A DNA stretch of 64,000 nucleotides. Origin: Planctomycetota bacterium. Its GTDB lineage: Bacteria > Planctomycetota > UBA1135 > UBA2386. The notes under the pieces were generated by a model, which was not told the origin of the DNA, made no database searches, and saw nothing but the letters and a program-made list of their open reading frames with translations. The position numbers were made by a program, and so were the translations under genes. Below, one piece after another: positions 7,201 through 15,974 of the stretch; the stretch's first letter is position 1; each line of letters opens with the position of its first letter. The stretch spans positions 558,001 through 622,000 of the forward strand of contig JADJWQ010000006.1 in assembly GCA_016716265.1 (NCBI GenBank). Direction: 5' to 3'.

Positions 7201-8877
7201 TCAGCGTGCGAAGGCGACGCGCGCCAGCACGATCGCCTCGTACGGGTGCTCGTCGCCGGCTTCGAACAGGCACGCCGCCGAGCCGTCGGGCAGGACGACG
7301 AGCGACGAGTACGCGCTCGGCCCCGCATGGAGCAGGCGCGACTCCGCCCAGGTCGCCCCGTCGTCGCGACTCAGCCGCACCGTCATCCCGACCCGTGCGT
7401 CCCGACTGGCGGGATTCGAGAACAGGACTGCCCCCGGGCGGTCGGCGTCCGGCCAATACCAGCGGACCAGGCTCGCCTGGCAGATCGGCTCGATCAGCGT
7501 CGCGTCGTGTCGCTGCGCCGTCCACGTCTCCCCGCCATCGGCGCTGACCGCGACCTGGCGCGTCCGCTGCGCGCGGTCGTAGTTGCGCATGTTGAGGAGC
7601 AACGTGCCGTCAGCCAGTTCGACCACCGCGCATTCGTTCACCTGATCGCGCGGGGTGCCCTCTCCGCGCCGCCACGTGGCACCGCCGTCGTCCGACAGGA
7701 TGCAGTGCGACAGATAGCGCTTCGTGCCGGCCTCGATGTGGTCGCACGGCACGACCAGCCGGCCGGCGAACGCCCCCCGCTCGAGCCGGATGCCATTGCC
7801 CGGGCCGGTCGCGTACCAGGTCCAGTCCGGCGCTTTGACGTGAGTCGTGATCTCTCGCGGCGCGCTCCACGTCGCGCCATCGTCGTCGCTGTGCATGACG
7901 AACACACGACGCGTGTCCTCGCTCGCGCCGTCGATGATCTCGCGCTCGCGATCGTCACCGCGATTCCAGGTCGTCAGGAGCACGATCCGGCCGGTGCTCG
8001 CGTCGACGACCGGACACGGGTTGCCGCACGTGTTCCCACCGTCGTCCAGGACCACCAGCGGTTCGCCGAAGGTCTCCCCCCCGTCGGTCGAGCGCCGCAG
8101 GACGAGGTCGATGTCGCCGCTGTCGCCCCGGCCATTGCGACGCCCCTCGCAGAACGCGAGCACCACGCCGCGCGCGGTGCACACCGCCGCCGGGATTCGG
8201 TAGGTGTCGTAGCCGCCCGTCCCGCTTCGGAACACGACCGCGAGCTCCCGGTCGGTGCCGGGTCCCCGGTCCTCGAACAGGCCCGGCGGCAGCGCCATGA
8301 GGGTCGCCGGTCGCCGAGAAGTCGAACACGCGCATGGCGTTGCGCCAGGGCCGCAGCGCGACGCGGCCGATCGTGACGGCGGGACACGGCGCACGATGCA
8401 CGACGGCCCCGTCGATGCGGAGCTCGATGACGCCGTCCCGCCGCTCGACGTCGACGACGAACGGCTCGCCGGGCCGGATGTGATCGCTCGCCGGGTCGAG
8501 CGACGTGAAGCCGCCGAACAGCGGCCCCTCGACGAACAGCGTGCCCTGGCGGCCGTCGAATCCGAACTGGCTCGCGTCACCGAGCGCGAGCGACGCCGCG
8601 GTCCCGTCGAGCCGATCCAGCGCGAGCCGCGCGCGCACGGCGATCGGGCCGGGACCGAGCGCCCGTCCCGCGACCAGCAGCCGGCCCTGACCCGCGCCCT
8701 CGACGTAGCCATCGCCCCGCTCCCACGTCCCGCCTTGCTCGCGGGCCTCGGCGGTCGCCCCCGCGATCACGAACGCGACGGTCGTGGCTCCCGGCGCGTC
8801 CTGCGACGTGACGGCGTCTGCGCAGTGGGATTCGCCGCCGAGACGAGAACAGCGAGGACGAGTCGCGCGTGGCTCAT
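7201..8877 (-). pseudogene. Secreted exo-alpha-sialidase (GH33-like) with two apparent frameshifts
   Basis: Three minus-strand pieces line up as one protein. First, a signal peptide from ATG at 8877 (LVLAVLVSAANPTAQ). Second, a LamG-like domain in another frame from about 8820 to about 8305, ending MRVFDFSATGD. Third, a sialidase propeller in the next frame from about 8310 to 7201. The propeller has the YRIPA motif, FCEGRRNGRGDSGDIDLV and five Asp boxes (STDGGETF, DDDGATW, DDGGATW, ADGGETW, RDDGATW). As an intact exported enzyme it would release terminal sialic or related sugars. The catalytic part has its own ATG at 8298 and could be made alone as 365 residues, but then without export. Sequencing error and true decay are both possible. 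Confidence 0.75.
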
Positions 8878-8987
8878 GGGATACTGCTCCGGGCAATGAC
8901 CGGCACGACGATCATCTCCCGCTCGCCACCCGGCCCGCCACCCCGAACCCGCGCGGAGCCCGGCCCCGCCGCGAGCAGCCCGCTGGG

Positions 8988-10694
8988 ATGAGCACCCGCA
9001 TCGATGCACCGACGCGCCGCCGACCGTCCGGCGCGCTGCTGGATCCGGTCGCGCTGACGATCGCGCTCCTCGCCGCGGCCCTGTACGCCGCGACCGCGGC
9101 CGCCAGGCTCACGCCGGACTCGTTGGTCTACGCGCACCAGATCGCGGTCCACAACGACCTCGCGCAGCTGCTCCACCCGCACCATCTGGCGTTCGCACCC
9201 GTGGTCCGTGGCCTCGTCGATCTGACCGGCCTCGGGCCGGTCGCCGCGGCACGGCTCCACAACGTCGCGTGGAGCGTGCTCGCATTGCTCGCGCTGCACG
9301 CGCTGCTCCGGCGCCTCGGTATTGGCCGGCCTGCGGCGAGCCTCGCCACGGCGGCGTGCGCGATCTGCAGCGGATTCTGGGCCTTCGCGACCCAGGTCGA
9401 GGTCTACGCACCGGCCATCGCATGCCAGCTCGCCGCCGCGTGCACGCTCGCATCCGGCACCCCGCGACGCCGCACATGGTTGGTCGCGAGCGCCTGGCTG
9501 ACGGCCGGCGTGCTCTACCACCAGACCGCAGTGCTGCTCGCCGTCGCCGTCGTCCCATTGGCCATCGCGGCCCGCGGCGACGCGACACGCGCGACCGCGA
9601 GCCGCCGAGGACTCGCCGTGCTCGCGCTGGCCGGCGTCGCATCCCTCACGCTGTACGTGGCTGCGAGCCGGATCGCACCGGGGAGCCGTCCCGCGACGCT
9701 GCGCGGTTTCCTCGACTTCTGCATGCACTACGCCGTGAAGGACGCGCCGGGTTGGGGCACCCTCGCGAACTTCAGCCCCAAGGGAGCCCACCTGCTCGCC
9801 CACAGCGCCACCTGCAATGTGGTGGAGCTCCCGCCTGCCGAGTTCTCCACGACCGGCTACGTCGCCGCGGTGCTCGGCGCGGCGCTGCTCGCGCTGCTGG
9901 GCATTCGCGCGCTGCAGGTCGCACGCCGCCGGTCGGAGTTCCGCATGCCGCTGGCGGCGTTCGGCGCATGGCTCGGCGCGCAATGGCTGTTCGCGTGGTG
10001 GTTCCTGCCGCGCGAGGAGGAGCTGCAGCTCGGGACGCTGCCCGGATTGTGCACCGTCGCAGCGATCGTCACCGTTCACAGCGGCGCGCCCCCGGCCCGG
10101 GAACGGCCGGTGCCGACCCGGCTCGCGATCGCCTGGCTGGCGCTCGGCGCACTCGGCGCATGGAACCTGTTCGCGGGCGCGCTGCCCCGCCGGTCCGACC
10201 CCGGTCCCGCCGCGGCGAGCGCCGTCGAGTTCGCACGGATTGCGACGCCCGACACCGTCCTGCTCGTCCCGCACGCCATCTACGCGGAGTACCTGTTCCG
10301 GCGCCTCCCGGGCCGACCGGTGCTGTACGACGCGCCGTTCCTCGCGCTCTACCGCGACCCGCATTCCCGCCCGGAGCCGTCGCTGCAATCGGCGGCGCGC
10401 GTGCTCGTGCCATTCGAGCTGGTCCGGCCGGACCACGCGACGTGGGTCCACTCACCGGTGGCCGAACCCGGCGGCTATCGGGCGGTCATCGGCTGGCTCG
10501 CCGGCGTGGCGCAGGACGGCACCGACGGCGCGCTGCGCCACGCGCATCTCGGGCGTCGCGACCTGCCGCTCGGCCCGGTGCTGCTGGTCGAGCCGACCGA
10601 GCGGAGCGCCGGCGGTGTCGACGTCGTCCTCGCCGAGCTCGACGCGCTGGACCCGGGCACGACTCCTCGCTACTCGACGTTCTCCCGCGATTGA
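8988..10694 (+). CDS. Polytopic membrane protein, glycosyltransferase-C-like
   Basis: A 568-residue integral membrane protein with roughly ten hydrophobic segments. Early after the first helix comes LTPDSLVYAHQIAVHNDLAQ with acidic and His residues. An extracytoplasmic Asp in this position is typical of GT-C enzymes (PMT or DUF2723 relatives) that use polyprenyl-linked sugars. The last 150 residues form a soluble domain with TVLLVPHAIYAEYL and RPVLYDAPFLAL. No donor or acceptor can be named. Its 3' end overlaps the 3' end of the convergent permease by 25 bases, so no terminator fits between them. Confidence 0.7.
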   Translation: MSTRIDAPTRRRPSGALLDPVALTIALLAAALYAATAAARLTPDSLVYAHQIAVHNDLAQLLHPHHLAFAPVVRGLVDLTGLGPVAAARLHNVAWSVLALLALHALLRRLGIGRPAASLATAACAICSGFWAFATQVEVYAPAIACQLAAACTLASGTPRRRTWLVASAWLTAGVLYHQTAVLLAVAVVPLAIAARGDATRATASRRGLAVLALAGVASLTLYVAASRIAPGSRPATLRGFLDFCMHYAVKDAPGWGTLANFSPKGAHLLAHSATCNVVELPPAEFSTTGYVAAVLGAALLALLGIRALQVARRRSEFRMPLAAFGAWLGAQWLFAWWFLPREEELQLGTLPGLCTVAAIVTVHSGAPPARERPVPTRLAIAWLALGALGAWNLFAGALPRRSDPGPAAASAVEFARIATPDTVLLVPHAIYAEYLFRRLPGRPVLYDAPFLALYRDPHSRPEPSLQSAARVLVPFELVRPDHATWVHSPVAEPGGYRAVIGWLAGVAQDGTDGALRHAHLGRRDLPLGPVLLVEPTERSAGGVDVVLAELDALDPGTTPRYSTFSRD

Positions 10695-12046
10695 GCCGGG
10701 CGCTCGCCGCGCCGCACCAGCACCAGCCACGGCACGACGCCCGCCGCGGCGATCGCCGAGCCGGCCAGCGACGGCGCGGGGCTGGTCCAGATCGCCCCGG
10801 CCATCACCGCGAACGCGAGTCCCGTGAACGCCACCGTGATCCCCACTGTGATCGCGGCACGGGCCCGCGCGCCACCGCCGATCCGCAGCAACGAGATCCC
10901 GCACAATGCGAAGAACAGCCAGTCGACGAACACCACGCCGTCGAGCAGGAAGCCGAGGTCGCGGTGCAGGACGAGCTGGGTGACGACGAGCAGGGCGATC
11001 GCCCACAGCCCCTGACAGAGGATCCCGACGACCGGCGTGCCGAAGCGCGCGTGTAGCCGCCCCGCCGCCGGCAGGAACAGCCCGCGCTGCGCCATCGCGT
11101 GCAGCACGTACGGCGGAGCGAGGCAGATGGTGTTCAGGATACCGAGCGAGCTGACGACCACGAGGCCGGCGAACGCGCGGCTGCCGAGGTCGCCGAGCCC
11201 GAAGCCGTCGAGCGCGACCCGCGCGGCGTCGGCACCGATCGCCACCGAGCCGCGCGCACCGTCGAATCCGAGCAGCGACAGGAACGCGAGATTGATCGCG
11301 ACGTAGGCCGCGACGACGACGGCGACACCACCGAGGATGCCGCGCGCGACGACTCCCGCCGAGCGCGCGGCGCCCGACACGAAGCTGCCCTGCTGCCAAC
11401 CACCGAACGAGAACAGCACCGGCAGCATCGAGGCACCGAGCGCGCGCAGCCAGCCGACCGGCGCCGCGCCGACCGCCGGCGCGCTCGTCGGCTCCGGTTC
11501 GCCGGACGCGATCACCGCGAGCAGCACGAGGCCGCCGACCGCCGCGGTCTTGGCGACCGTCAATGCGTTCTGCACGCCCTTGCCGACGCGCAGCCCCACC
11601 GCGTTGACGAGCGTGAAGGCGAGGATGGCGCTCGCGGCGATCGCGACCTTCGCTCCCGGCGTCGCGGTCGCGCGACCGTTCACGAGCAGATCGGCGTGAT
11701 CGACCATGACGATGCCGATCACCCCGAGCGCTCCCGACTGGATCACGAGCCAGTTCGCCCAGCCATAGAGGAATGCCGGCGCGCTGCCACACCCGGCGTG
11801 CACGTAGGCGAACATGCCACCGGGATCGCGGACGCGGTGCGCGAGCTGGGCGAACACCAGCGCACCGAGCACGGCGATCACGCCACCGAGCGACCACGCG
11901 ACGACGACCTGCGCGGGGCCGTCGCACGCGGCGGCGACCTTCGCGGGCGTGAAGAAGATCCCGACGCCGATGATCCCGCCGACGACGACGCAGCCGACGT
12001 CGAAGGCGCCGAGGCGGGCGCCGGCCGGTGCGGCGGGAGCGGACAT
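10670..12046 (-). CDS. APC-superfamily amino acid permease
   Basis: A 458-residue transporter with about 12 membrane helices. The first helix carries GGIIGVGIFFTPAKVA, the glycine-rich unwound segment that binds the substrate amino group in the APC (LeuT-fold) family. DPGGMFAYVH and LYGWANWLVIQ follow in the expected places. Substrate specificity, amino acid uptake or exchange, cannot be read from the sequence. The ATG at 12046 gives MSAPAAPAGARLG just before helix 1. The NHL-repeat gene 24 bases upstream points the same way and may share a transcript. Confidence 0.85.
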   Translation of the reverse strand: MSAPAAPAGARLGAFDVGCVVVGGIIGVGIFFTPAKVAAACDGPAQVVVAWSLGGVIAVLGALVFAQLAHRVRDPGGMFAYVHAGCGSAPAFLYGWANWLVIQSGALGVIGIVMVDHADLLVNGRATATPGAKVAIAASAILAFTLVNAVGLRVGKGVQNALTVAKTAAVGGLVLLAVIASGEPEPTSAPAVGAAPVGWLRALGASMLPVLFSFGGWQQGSFVSGAARSAGVVARGILGGVAVVVAAYVAINLAFLSLLGFDGARGSVAIGADAARVALDGFGLGDLGSRAFAGLVVVSSLGILNTICLAPPYVLHAMAQRGLFLPAAGRLHARFGTPVVGILCQGLWAIALLVVTQLVLHRDLGFLLDGVVFVDWLFFALCGISLLRIGGGARARAAITVGITVAFTGLAFAVMAGAIWTSPAPSLAGSAIAAAGVVPWLVLVRRGERPAQSRENVE

Positions 12047-12069
12047 GGCCGGCGAGTATGCCGGCGACG

Positions 12070-12927
12070 TCAATCCGCGCCGAAGCCGATCTCGACGAGG
12101 TCGACGATCTGGGTGTCGTAGCGCAGCTCGGCAGTCAGCCGGTGCACGCGGTCGCCGTTGCGATCGAGCACGTAGACGCGGCCGCGATCGTCCGCACACA
12201 GGCCGATCGGATCCTCGATCCGGTCGGTCAACCCGAGGTCCTGCGGCGGCTCGTCGAGCGGGATGCGCCGCAGGCCGGGTGCGTCGCCCTCGTCGACCAC
12301 CAGCAGCTCGCCGCCCGGTCGCGGCAGCACGGCGATCGGGCGGGACACGTCCTCGGGGTCGCGCGCGGTCGGCACGCGGCCGACGAACGCGCCACTGAGC
12401 CGGAAGCGCTGCACGACGCCGTGGAGCGTGTCCGCGACGAACACGCCGTCCCGCGACGCGGCGATCCCGCGCGGCGCCCCGAAGCGCCCCTCGGGGTCGC
12501 CGAACGCGCGCAGCGGCGGCATCGACCGACCGTCGCGGTGGAAGCGCTGCACGCCACGCCGGAGCCAGCGCTCGCCGCAGGCCACCCACACGGTGTCGCC
12601 GAACACCGCGACGGCGCGGGGCGAATCGAGCAGGCCCTGGCGATCGCGCCGCACCGACCCCGGCCCGCGCTCGTGCGGATCGCCGAGCTCGCCGAGCGAC
12701 CGCCCGAACGGCGAGAACCTCCGGACCACGTCGTTGCGCGTGTCGGCGACCCAGATGTTGTAGTCTCGGTCCATCGCGACGCCGCCCGCATCGCCGTAGC
12801 GTGAGCCGGCCCAGGTCCAGTGGGACGCGACACCCTGGTCCTCGAGATCGACGAGGAACAGGTGTCCGCGCGCCGCGGAGTAGGCGACGCACAGCAGGTT
12901 TCCGGCCACGGCGATACCACCGAACAT
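12070..12927 (-). CDS. NHL-repeat beta-propeller protein
   Basis: A 285-residue protein made of six blade-like repeats: GGVAMDRDYNIWVADTRNDVVRRFSPFG, SPRAVAVFGDTVWVACG, APRGIAASRDGVFVADTLHGVVQRF, SRPIAVLPRPGGELLVVDEG and DPIGLCADDRGRVYVLDRNGDRV are each NHL-type. No signal peptide follows the chosen ATG, so the predicted location is the cytoplasm unless the start lies elsewhere. NHL propellers bind proteins, peptides or RNA, or form lyases; no catalytic residues can be assigned. The start overlaps the start of the divergent lipoprotein gene by two bases. Confidence 0.75.
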   Translation of the reverse strand: MFGGIAVAGNLLCVAYSAARGHLFLVDLEDQGVASHWTWAGSRYGDAGGVAMDRDYNIWVADTRNDVVRRFSPFGRSLGELGDPHERGPGSVRRDRQGLLDSPRAVAVFGDTVWVACGERWLRRGVQRFHRDGRSMPPLRAFGDPEGRFGAPRGIAASRDGVFVADTLHGVVQRFRLSGAFVGRVPTARDPEDVSRPIAVLPRPGGELLVVDEGDAPGLRRIPLDEPPQDLGLTDRIEDPIGLCADDRGRVYVLDRNGDRVHRLTAELRYDTQIVDLVEIGFGAD

Positions 12928-13315
12928 GCAGAGTCCAAGACTACCGGCACCCGCGTGCGGCGCGGCGATCATGGCACTGCTCACGCTCGGCGCCTGCTCG
13001 ACGCTGCCCGAGCGCGGCTGGCCGGAGCGGCATCTCGGCGAGCTCAGCACGGCGGTCGAGCTGTCGCCAGACACGGTGCGCCTCGTCGAAGTGCCGATGT
13101 CCGACAGCGAGCTGACGATCCTGTCGCTGCAGGTCGATCCCCCCGCGCTCGCCGAGCACTTCCGGGACGGCCGCCGCTTCCTCGAGCTGCCGCCGGGCAC
13201 CGGCAGCGCCCACCTGACCCTCCGCTACCGCGTGTTCGGCCCCGATCCGCAGGCGATCGAGCGGCGCATGATGCCCCGCGCGGTCGAGCCGGGGACCGCG
13301 CGGGACGAGATGTAA
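12926..13315 (+). CDS. Small predicted lipoprotein
   Basis: A 129-residue protein whose N-terminus ends in a lipobox, LTLGAC at residues 19-24, so Cys24 should be lipidated. The mature region is short and beta-rich (VRLVEVP, LTILSLQVDPPAL, AHLTLRYRVFG) with no known domain. It starts on the same CATG as the divergent NHL gene. A shorter start at 12971 would leave too few residues before the Cys. Its TAA stop lies inside the first copy of the 35-bp element (13309-13343). Confidence 0.6.
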   Translation: MQSPRLPAPACGAAIMALLTLGACSTLPERGWPERHLGELSTAVELSPDTVRLVEVPMSDSELTILSLQVDPPALAEHFRDGRRFLELPPGTGSAHLTLRYRVFGPDPQAIERRMMPRAVEPGTARDEM

Positions 13316-13343
13316 AAATCGTACGCGGCACCGATAGGAAGTC
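13309..13343 (+). repeat. 35-bp element, copy 1 (upstream of the galT-like gene)
   Basis: It begins GATGTAAAAATCGTACGCGG and ends GATAGGAAGTC. It matches the element at 33470-33504 (opposite strand) at 33 of 35 positions and then diverges on both sides. It covers the stop codon of the lipoprotein gene and ends three bases before the next start codon. CGTACG inside it is a perfect palindrome. Confidence 0.7.
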
Positions 13344-13346
13344 AGG

Positions 13347-14288
13347 ATGAGCGAGCGGGGACACACGTGGGTCGAGCGGGACGCGAGCACGGGGCGGCCG
13401 ATCCTGGTCGCGCCGGGGCGGCGCGGGCGGCCGCTGAAGACGCTCGCCGGGCACGACGGGGCGGCGGAGTGCCCGTTCTGCACCGGCGCCGAGCGGATGA
13501 CGCCGCCGGAGACCGACGCGGTCCGCGCGGCGGGCACCGCGCCGGACACGCCCGGCTGGACCGTGCGCGCGTTCCCGAACCTCTACCCGGCAGCACCCTG
13601 GCACGAGGTGATCGCCGAGGGCGCCGAGCACATCGCGCAGCCGGGGCGGCTCGACGCGCAGACCTGGCGCGACTCCGTCGCGGTGTGGCACCGGCGCATC
13701 GAGTTCCTCGAGAGCCGGCCGGGCATCGCCTGCGCATTCCTGTTCAAGAACGTCGGCCGCGAGGCCGGGGCATCGATCGCCCACAATCACACGCAGGTGA
13801 TCGGCCTGACCTCGGTGCCGCCCCGCCTCGAGCAGGAGCTCGAGCAGGCGCGGCTCCACGGCCCGCTGATCCAGCGCGAGCTCGACACCGCGCATCGCGA
13901 CGGTCGCCTCGTGCTGGAGACGACGCACCACGCCGCCTTCTCGCCGCGCAATCCGAAGCTCCCCGGCGAGACCTGGCTCGCCGCGCACTCGGCCAGCGCT
14001 CGGCTCGGTGAGGGCGCGCACGGCGACGACCTGGCCGACGCGCTACGCCTGCTGTGCGCGGCGGTCGACCGCGCGTTCGGGGCGCCGCCGTTCAACTTCT
14101 GGCTGCACCGCATCCCGGGCGCCGACTTCCACGAGCACTTCGAGCTGCAGCCGCGCACCGGCTTCCTGGCCGGACTCGAGCTCGGCGCCGACGCCTACAT
14201 CAACTCGCTCCCCGCCGCCGAAGCCGCCGCGCGCCTCCGCGACCACGTCGCCCCGGAGCTGCCGCGTCGCGCGGAGCCCTCCCCATGA
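13347..14288 (+). CDS. Galactose-1-phosphate uridylyltransferase-like protein (HIT superfamily)
   Basis: A 313-residue enzyme of the GalT branch of the HIT superfamily. CPFC at residues 42-45 is the first metal-binding pair. HNHTQ at 146-150 is the HIT triad with the nucleophile His expected at 148. The C-terminal FHEHFELQPR and LGADAYINSLPAAEAAARLR match the end of GalT-like nucleotidyltransferases. Such enzymes move nucleoside monophosphates between sugar phosphates or adenylyl compounds; the exact substrate is open. The stop overlaps the next gene's ATG (ATGA), and the rhomboid gene follows, so the three form an operon. The 35-bp element lies immediately upstream. Confidence 0.8.
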   Translation: MSERGHTWVERDASTGRPILVAPGRRGRPLKTLAGHDGAAECPFCTGAERMTPPETDAVRAAGTAPDTPGWTVRAFPNLYPAAPWHEVIAEGAEHIAQPGRLDAQTWRDSVAVWHRRIEFLESRPGIACAFLFKNVGREAGASIAHNHTQVIGLTSVPPRLEQELEQARLHGPLIQRELDTAHRDGRLVLETTHHAAFSPRNPKLPGETWLAAHSASARLGEGAHGDDLADALRLLCAAVDRAFGAPPFNFWLHRIPGADFHEHFELQPRTGFLAGLELGADAYINSLPAAEAAARLRDHVAPELPRRAEPSP

Positions 14289-15121
14289 CCTCGACCGCTC
14301 CCGGCTCGCCGCGGCTCCGCGCGCTGGCGACCGCGCTCCTCTGGCTCGCGGTCGCCGCCGTCGTGGCGACGCTGCTCCTCGGCGAACGCGACCCGGCCCG
14401 CGCCACCGTGCTCCAGGTCCGCGTGCTCGGCGCGCTCGGCACCGCCGGCGTGTGGCTCGGCGGCGTCGCCGCGGTCGCGCTCGCGCTCTGGCCGCCGGTA
14501 TGGCCATGGCTGCGCGTTCGCTGGTCCGGAATGAAGGACCGCATGAGCACGGACCCGACGCCCTACCGCGAGGCGCTCGGCCGCCTCGCACACTTCGAAT
14601 CCGCACCCGATCTGGTCCAGGTCGGTCGCTACCTGCTGCGCCAGGGCAACCTCGCCGCCGCCGTGCGCCATCTGGCGCGCGCAGCCGAGCTCGAGCCGGA
14701 CAATCCGCAGACTCGACTGCTGCTGGCGCGCGCGCTGCTCCGCAGCGGCGCGGTCGGACCGGCGGCCGAGCAGGCGTTCGCCGCCGTGCGCCTCGACGAG
14801 CGTTGCGGCTTCGGCGAAGCGCTCGTGCTACTGGGTGACGCCCTGCACCGGCTGCAGCGGGACGACGACGCCGAACGCGCGCTGGCCCACCACGAGCAGC
14901 TGTTCGGCGGCCAGCGGGAGGCCGACCTGCTCCGGGCGCGGATCGCGCAGGCGCAGGGCCGGACCGAGGACGCCCGCCGCCTCGCGCGCCGAGCGGCTGC
15001 GCCGCCCGCCGATGCGGTGCGGCTCCGCCCGACCGACGCCTTGGCTCGCGCGCAAGCGCGCGTGCTGTGCTACCGGCTCGGCACCACTCCGGGCCGGAGC
15101 GAGGGATCCCATGCGACGTGA
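14285..15121 (+). CDS. Membrane-anchored TPR-like protein
   Basis: A 278-residue protein with two hydrophobic segments near residues 14-32 and 45-65, then a soluble helical region. The soluble part has TPR-like repeats (YLLRQGNLAAAVRHLARAAELEPDNP, LLARALLRSGAVGPA). TPR modules hold protein complexes together. It overlaps the upstream gene by ATGA and the downstream rhomboid gene by 11 bases, so the three products are probably made together. The hairpin-like membrane entry would leave the repeats in the cytoplasm. Confidence 0.7.
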   Translation: MTSTAPGSPRLRALATALLWLAVAAVVATLLLGERDPARATVLQVRVLGALGTAGVWLGGVAAVALALWPPVWPWLRVRWSGMKDRMSTDPTPYREALGRLAHFESAPDLVQVGRYLLRQGNLAAAVRHLARAAELEPDNPQTRLLLARALLRSGAVGPAAEQAFAAVRLDERCGFGEALVLLGDALHRLQRDDDAERALAHHEQLFGGQREADLLRARIAQAQGRTEDARRLARRAAAPPADAVRLRPTDALARAQARVLCYRLGTTPGRSEGSHAT

Positions 15122-15974
15122 TCGCACGCTGCTCGAGCAATTCGACACAACCCCGGTGAGCTACGCCGTGCTGCTCGCGTGGCTCACGCTGGCGGTGCTG
15201 ACCGACCCGCTCGACCCGACCCTGCCGCAGCTGGTCCGGTTCGGCGCAGCGTCCGGGATCCTCGTGCAGGACGGCGAGCCCTGGCGGCTCCTGACGCACG
15301 CGTTCCTGCACGGCGGCCTGCTCCACCTCGCGTTCAACGGCTACTTCCTGTTCTGGATCGGCCCGCAGCTCGAGGAGCGCCTCGGCAGCCTTCGCTTCGC
15401 GCTGCTCTACGCGGTCGCCGCCGCCGGTGGCGGCATCACGGCGCTGCTGTCCCAGGACCCGCTGCAGGTCGTCGTCGGTGGATCGGGCGCGATCTTCGGC
15501 ATGCTCGGCGGCGCGGTCGCATTGATGATGCGGCAGGGCCGCACGCAGCTCGAGTTCCTCGACTACCACGGACCGCGACGCCTGCTGAGCCTGATCGTGC
15601 TGAACCTGGTGCTCGGGCTCATGATGCCGCTGATCAGCAATGCGGCGCACGTCGGTGGCCTGATCGCCGGCTTCGTGCTGACCTTCCTGTTCTTCGACCG
15701 CGGCCGCAGCGGCGCCGACGCGATCTCGCGGGCCGCGCAGCTCGGCTGGATCGCGCTGTTCGCGTCGCTGACGCTCTACTGCGCGACGCCGGTGCTGCGC
15801 TGGGACTACCGCCTCCGCATGACCCGCGAGGCGACCGCGCCCGAGGCGCGCCGGCGCTACGCCGAGGCGCTCGGCCCCCTGCATACGACCTACCTGCGCA
15901 TCGAGATCGGCAAGATCGTCAAGCAGCTCTACGGCGAGCGCGGCCGCGAGATGGCGTCACGCTGGCTGAGCTGA
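15111..15974 (+). CDS. Rhomboid-family intramembrane serine protease
   Basis: A 287-residue protein with six or seven membrane helices. The rhomboid hallmarks are all present: THAFLHGGLLHLAFNGYFL in helix 2 with the conserved His and Asn, GGSGAIFG with catalytic Ser125, and NAAHVGGLIAGF with catalytic His180. It cleaves membrane proteins within or near their transmembrane segments. The N-terminal 10 residues and a C-terminal tail of about 70 residues after the core are cytoplasmic. The 3' end overlaps the convergent gltX by 18 bases. Confidence 0.88.
   Translation: MRRDRTLLEQFDTTPVSYAVLLAWLTLAVLTDPLDPTLPQLVRFGAASGILVQDGEPWRLLTHAFLHGGLLHLAFNGYFLFWIGPQLEERLGSLRFALLYAVAAAGGGITALLSQDPLQVVVGGSGAIFGMLGGAVALMMRQGRTQLEFLDYHGPRRLLSLIVLNLVLGLMMPLISNAAHVGGLIAGFVLTFLFFDRGRSGADAISRAAQLGWIALFASLTLYCATPVLRWDYRLRMTREATAPEARRRYAEALGPLHTTYLRIEIGKIVKQLYGERGREMASRWLS

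Noticed and set aside
8874..10451. Long minus-strand frame opposite the membrane glycosyltransferase-like gene
   Set aside because: Arg/Glu/Gln-rich and without membrane helices or motifs; the plus strand is a coherent polytopic protein.
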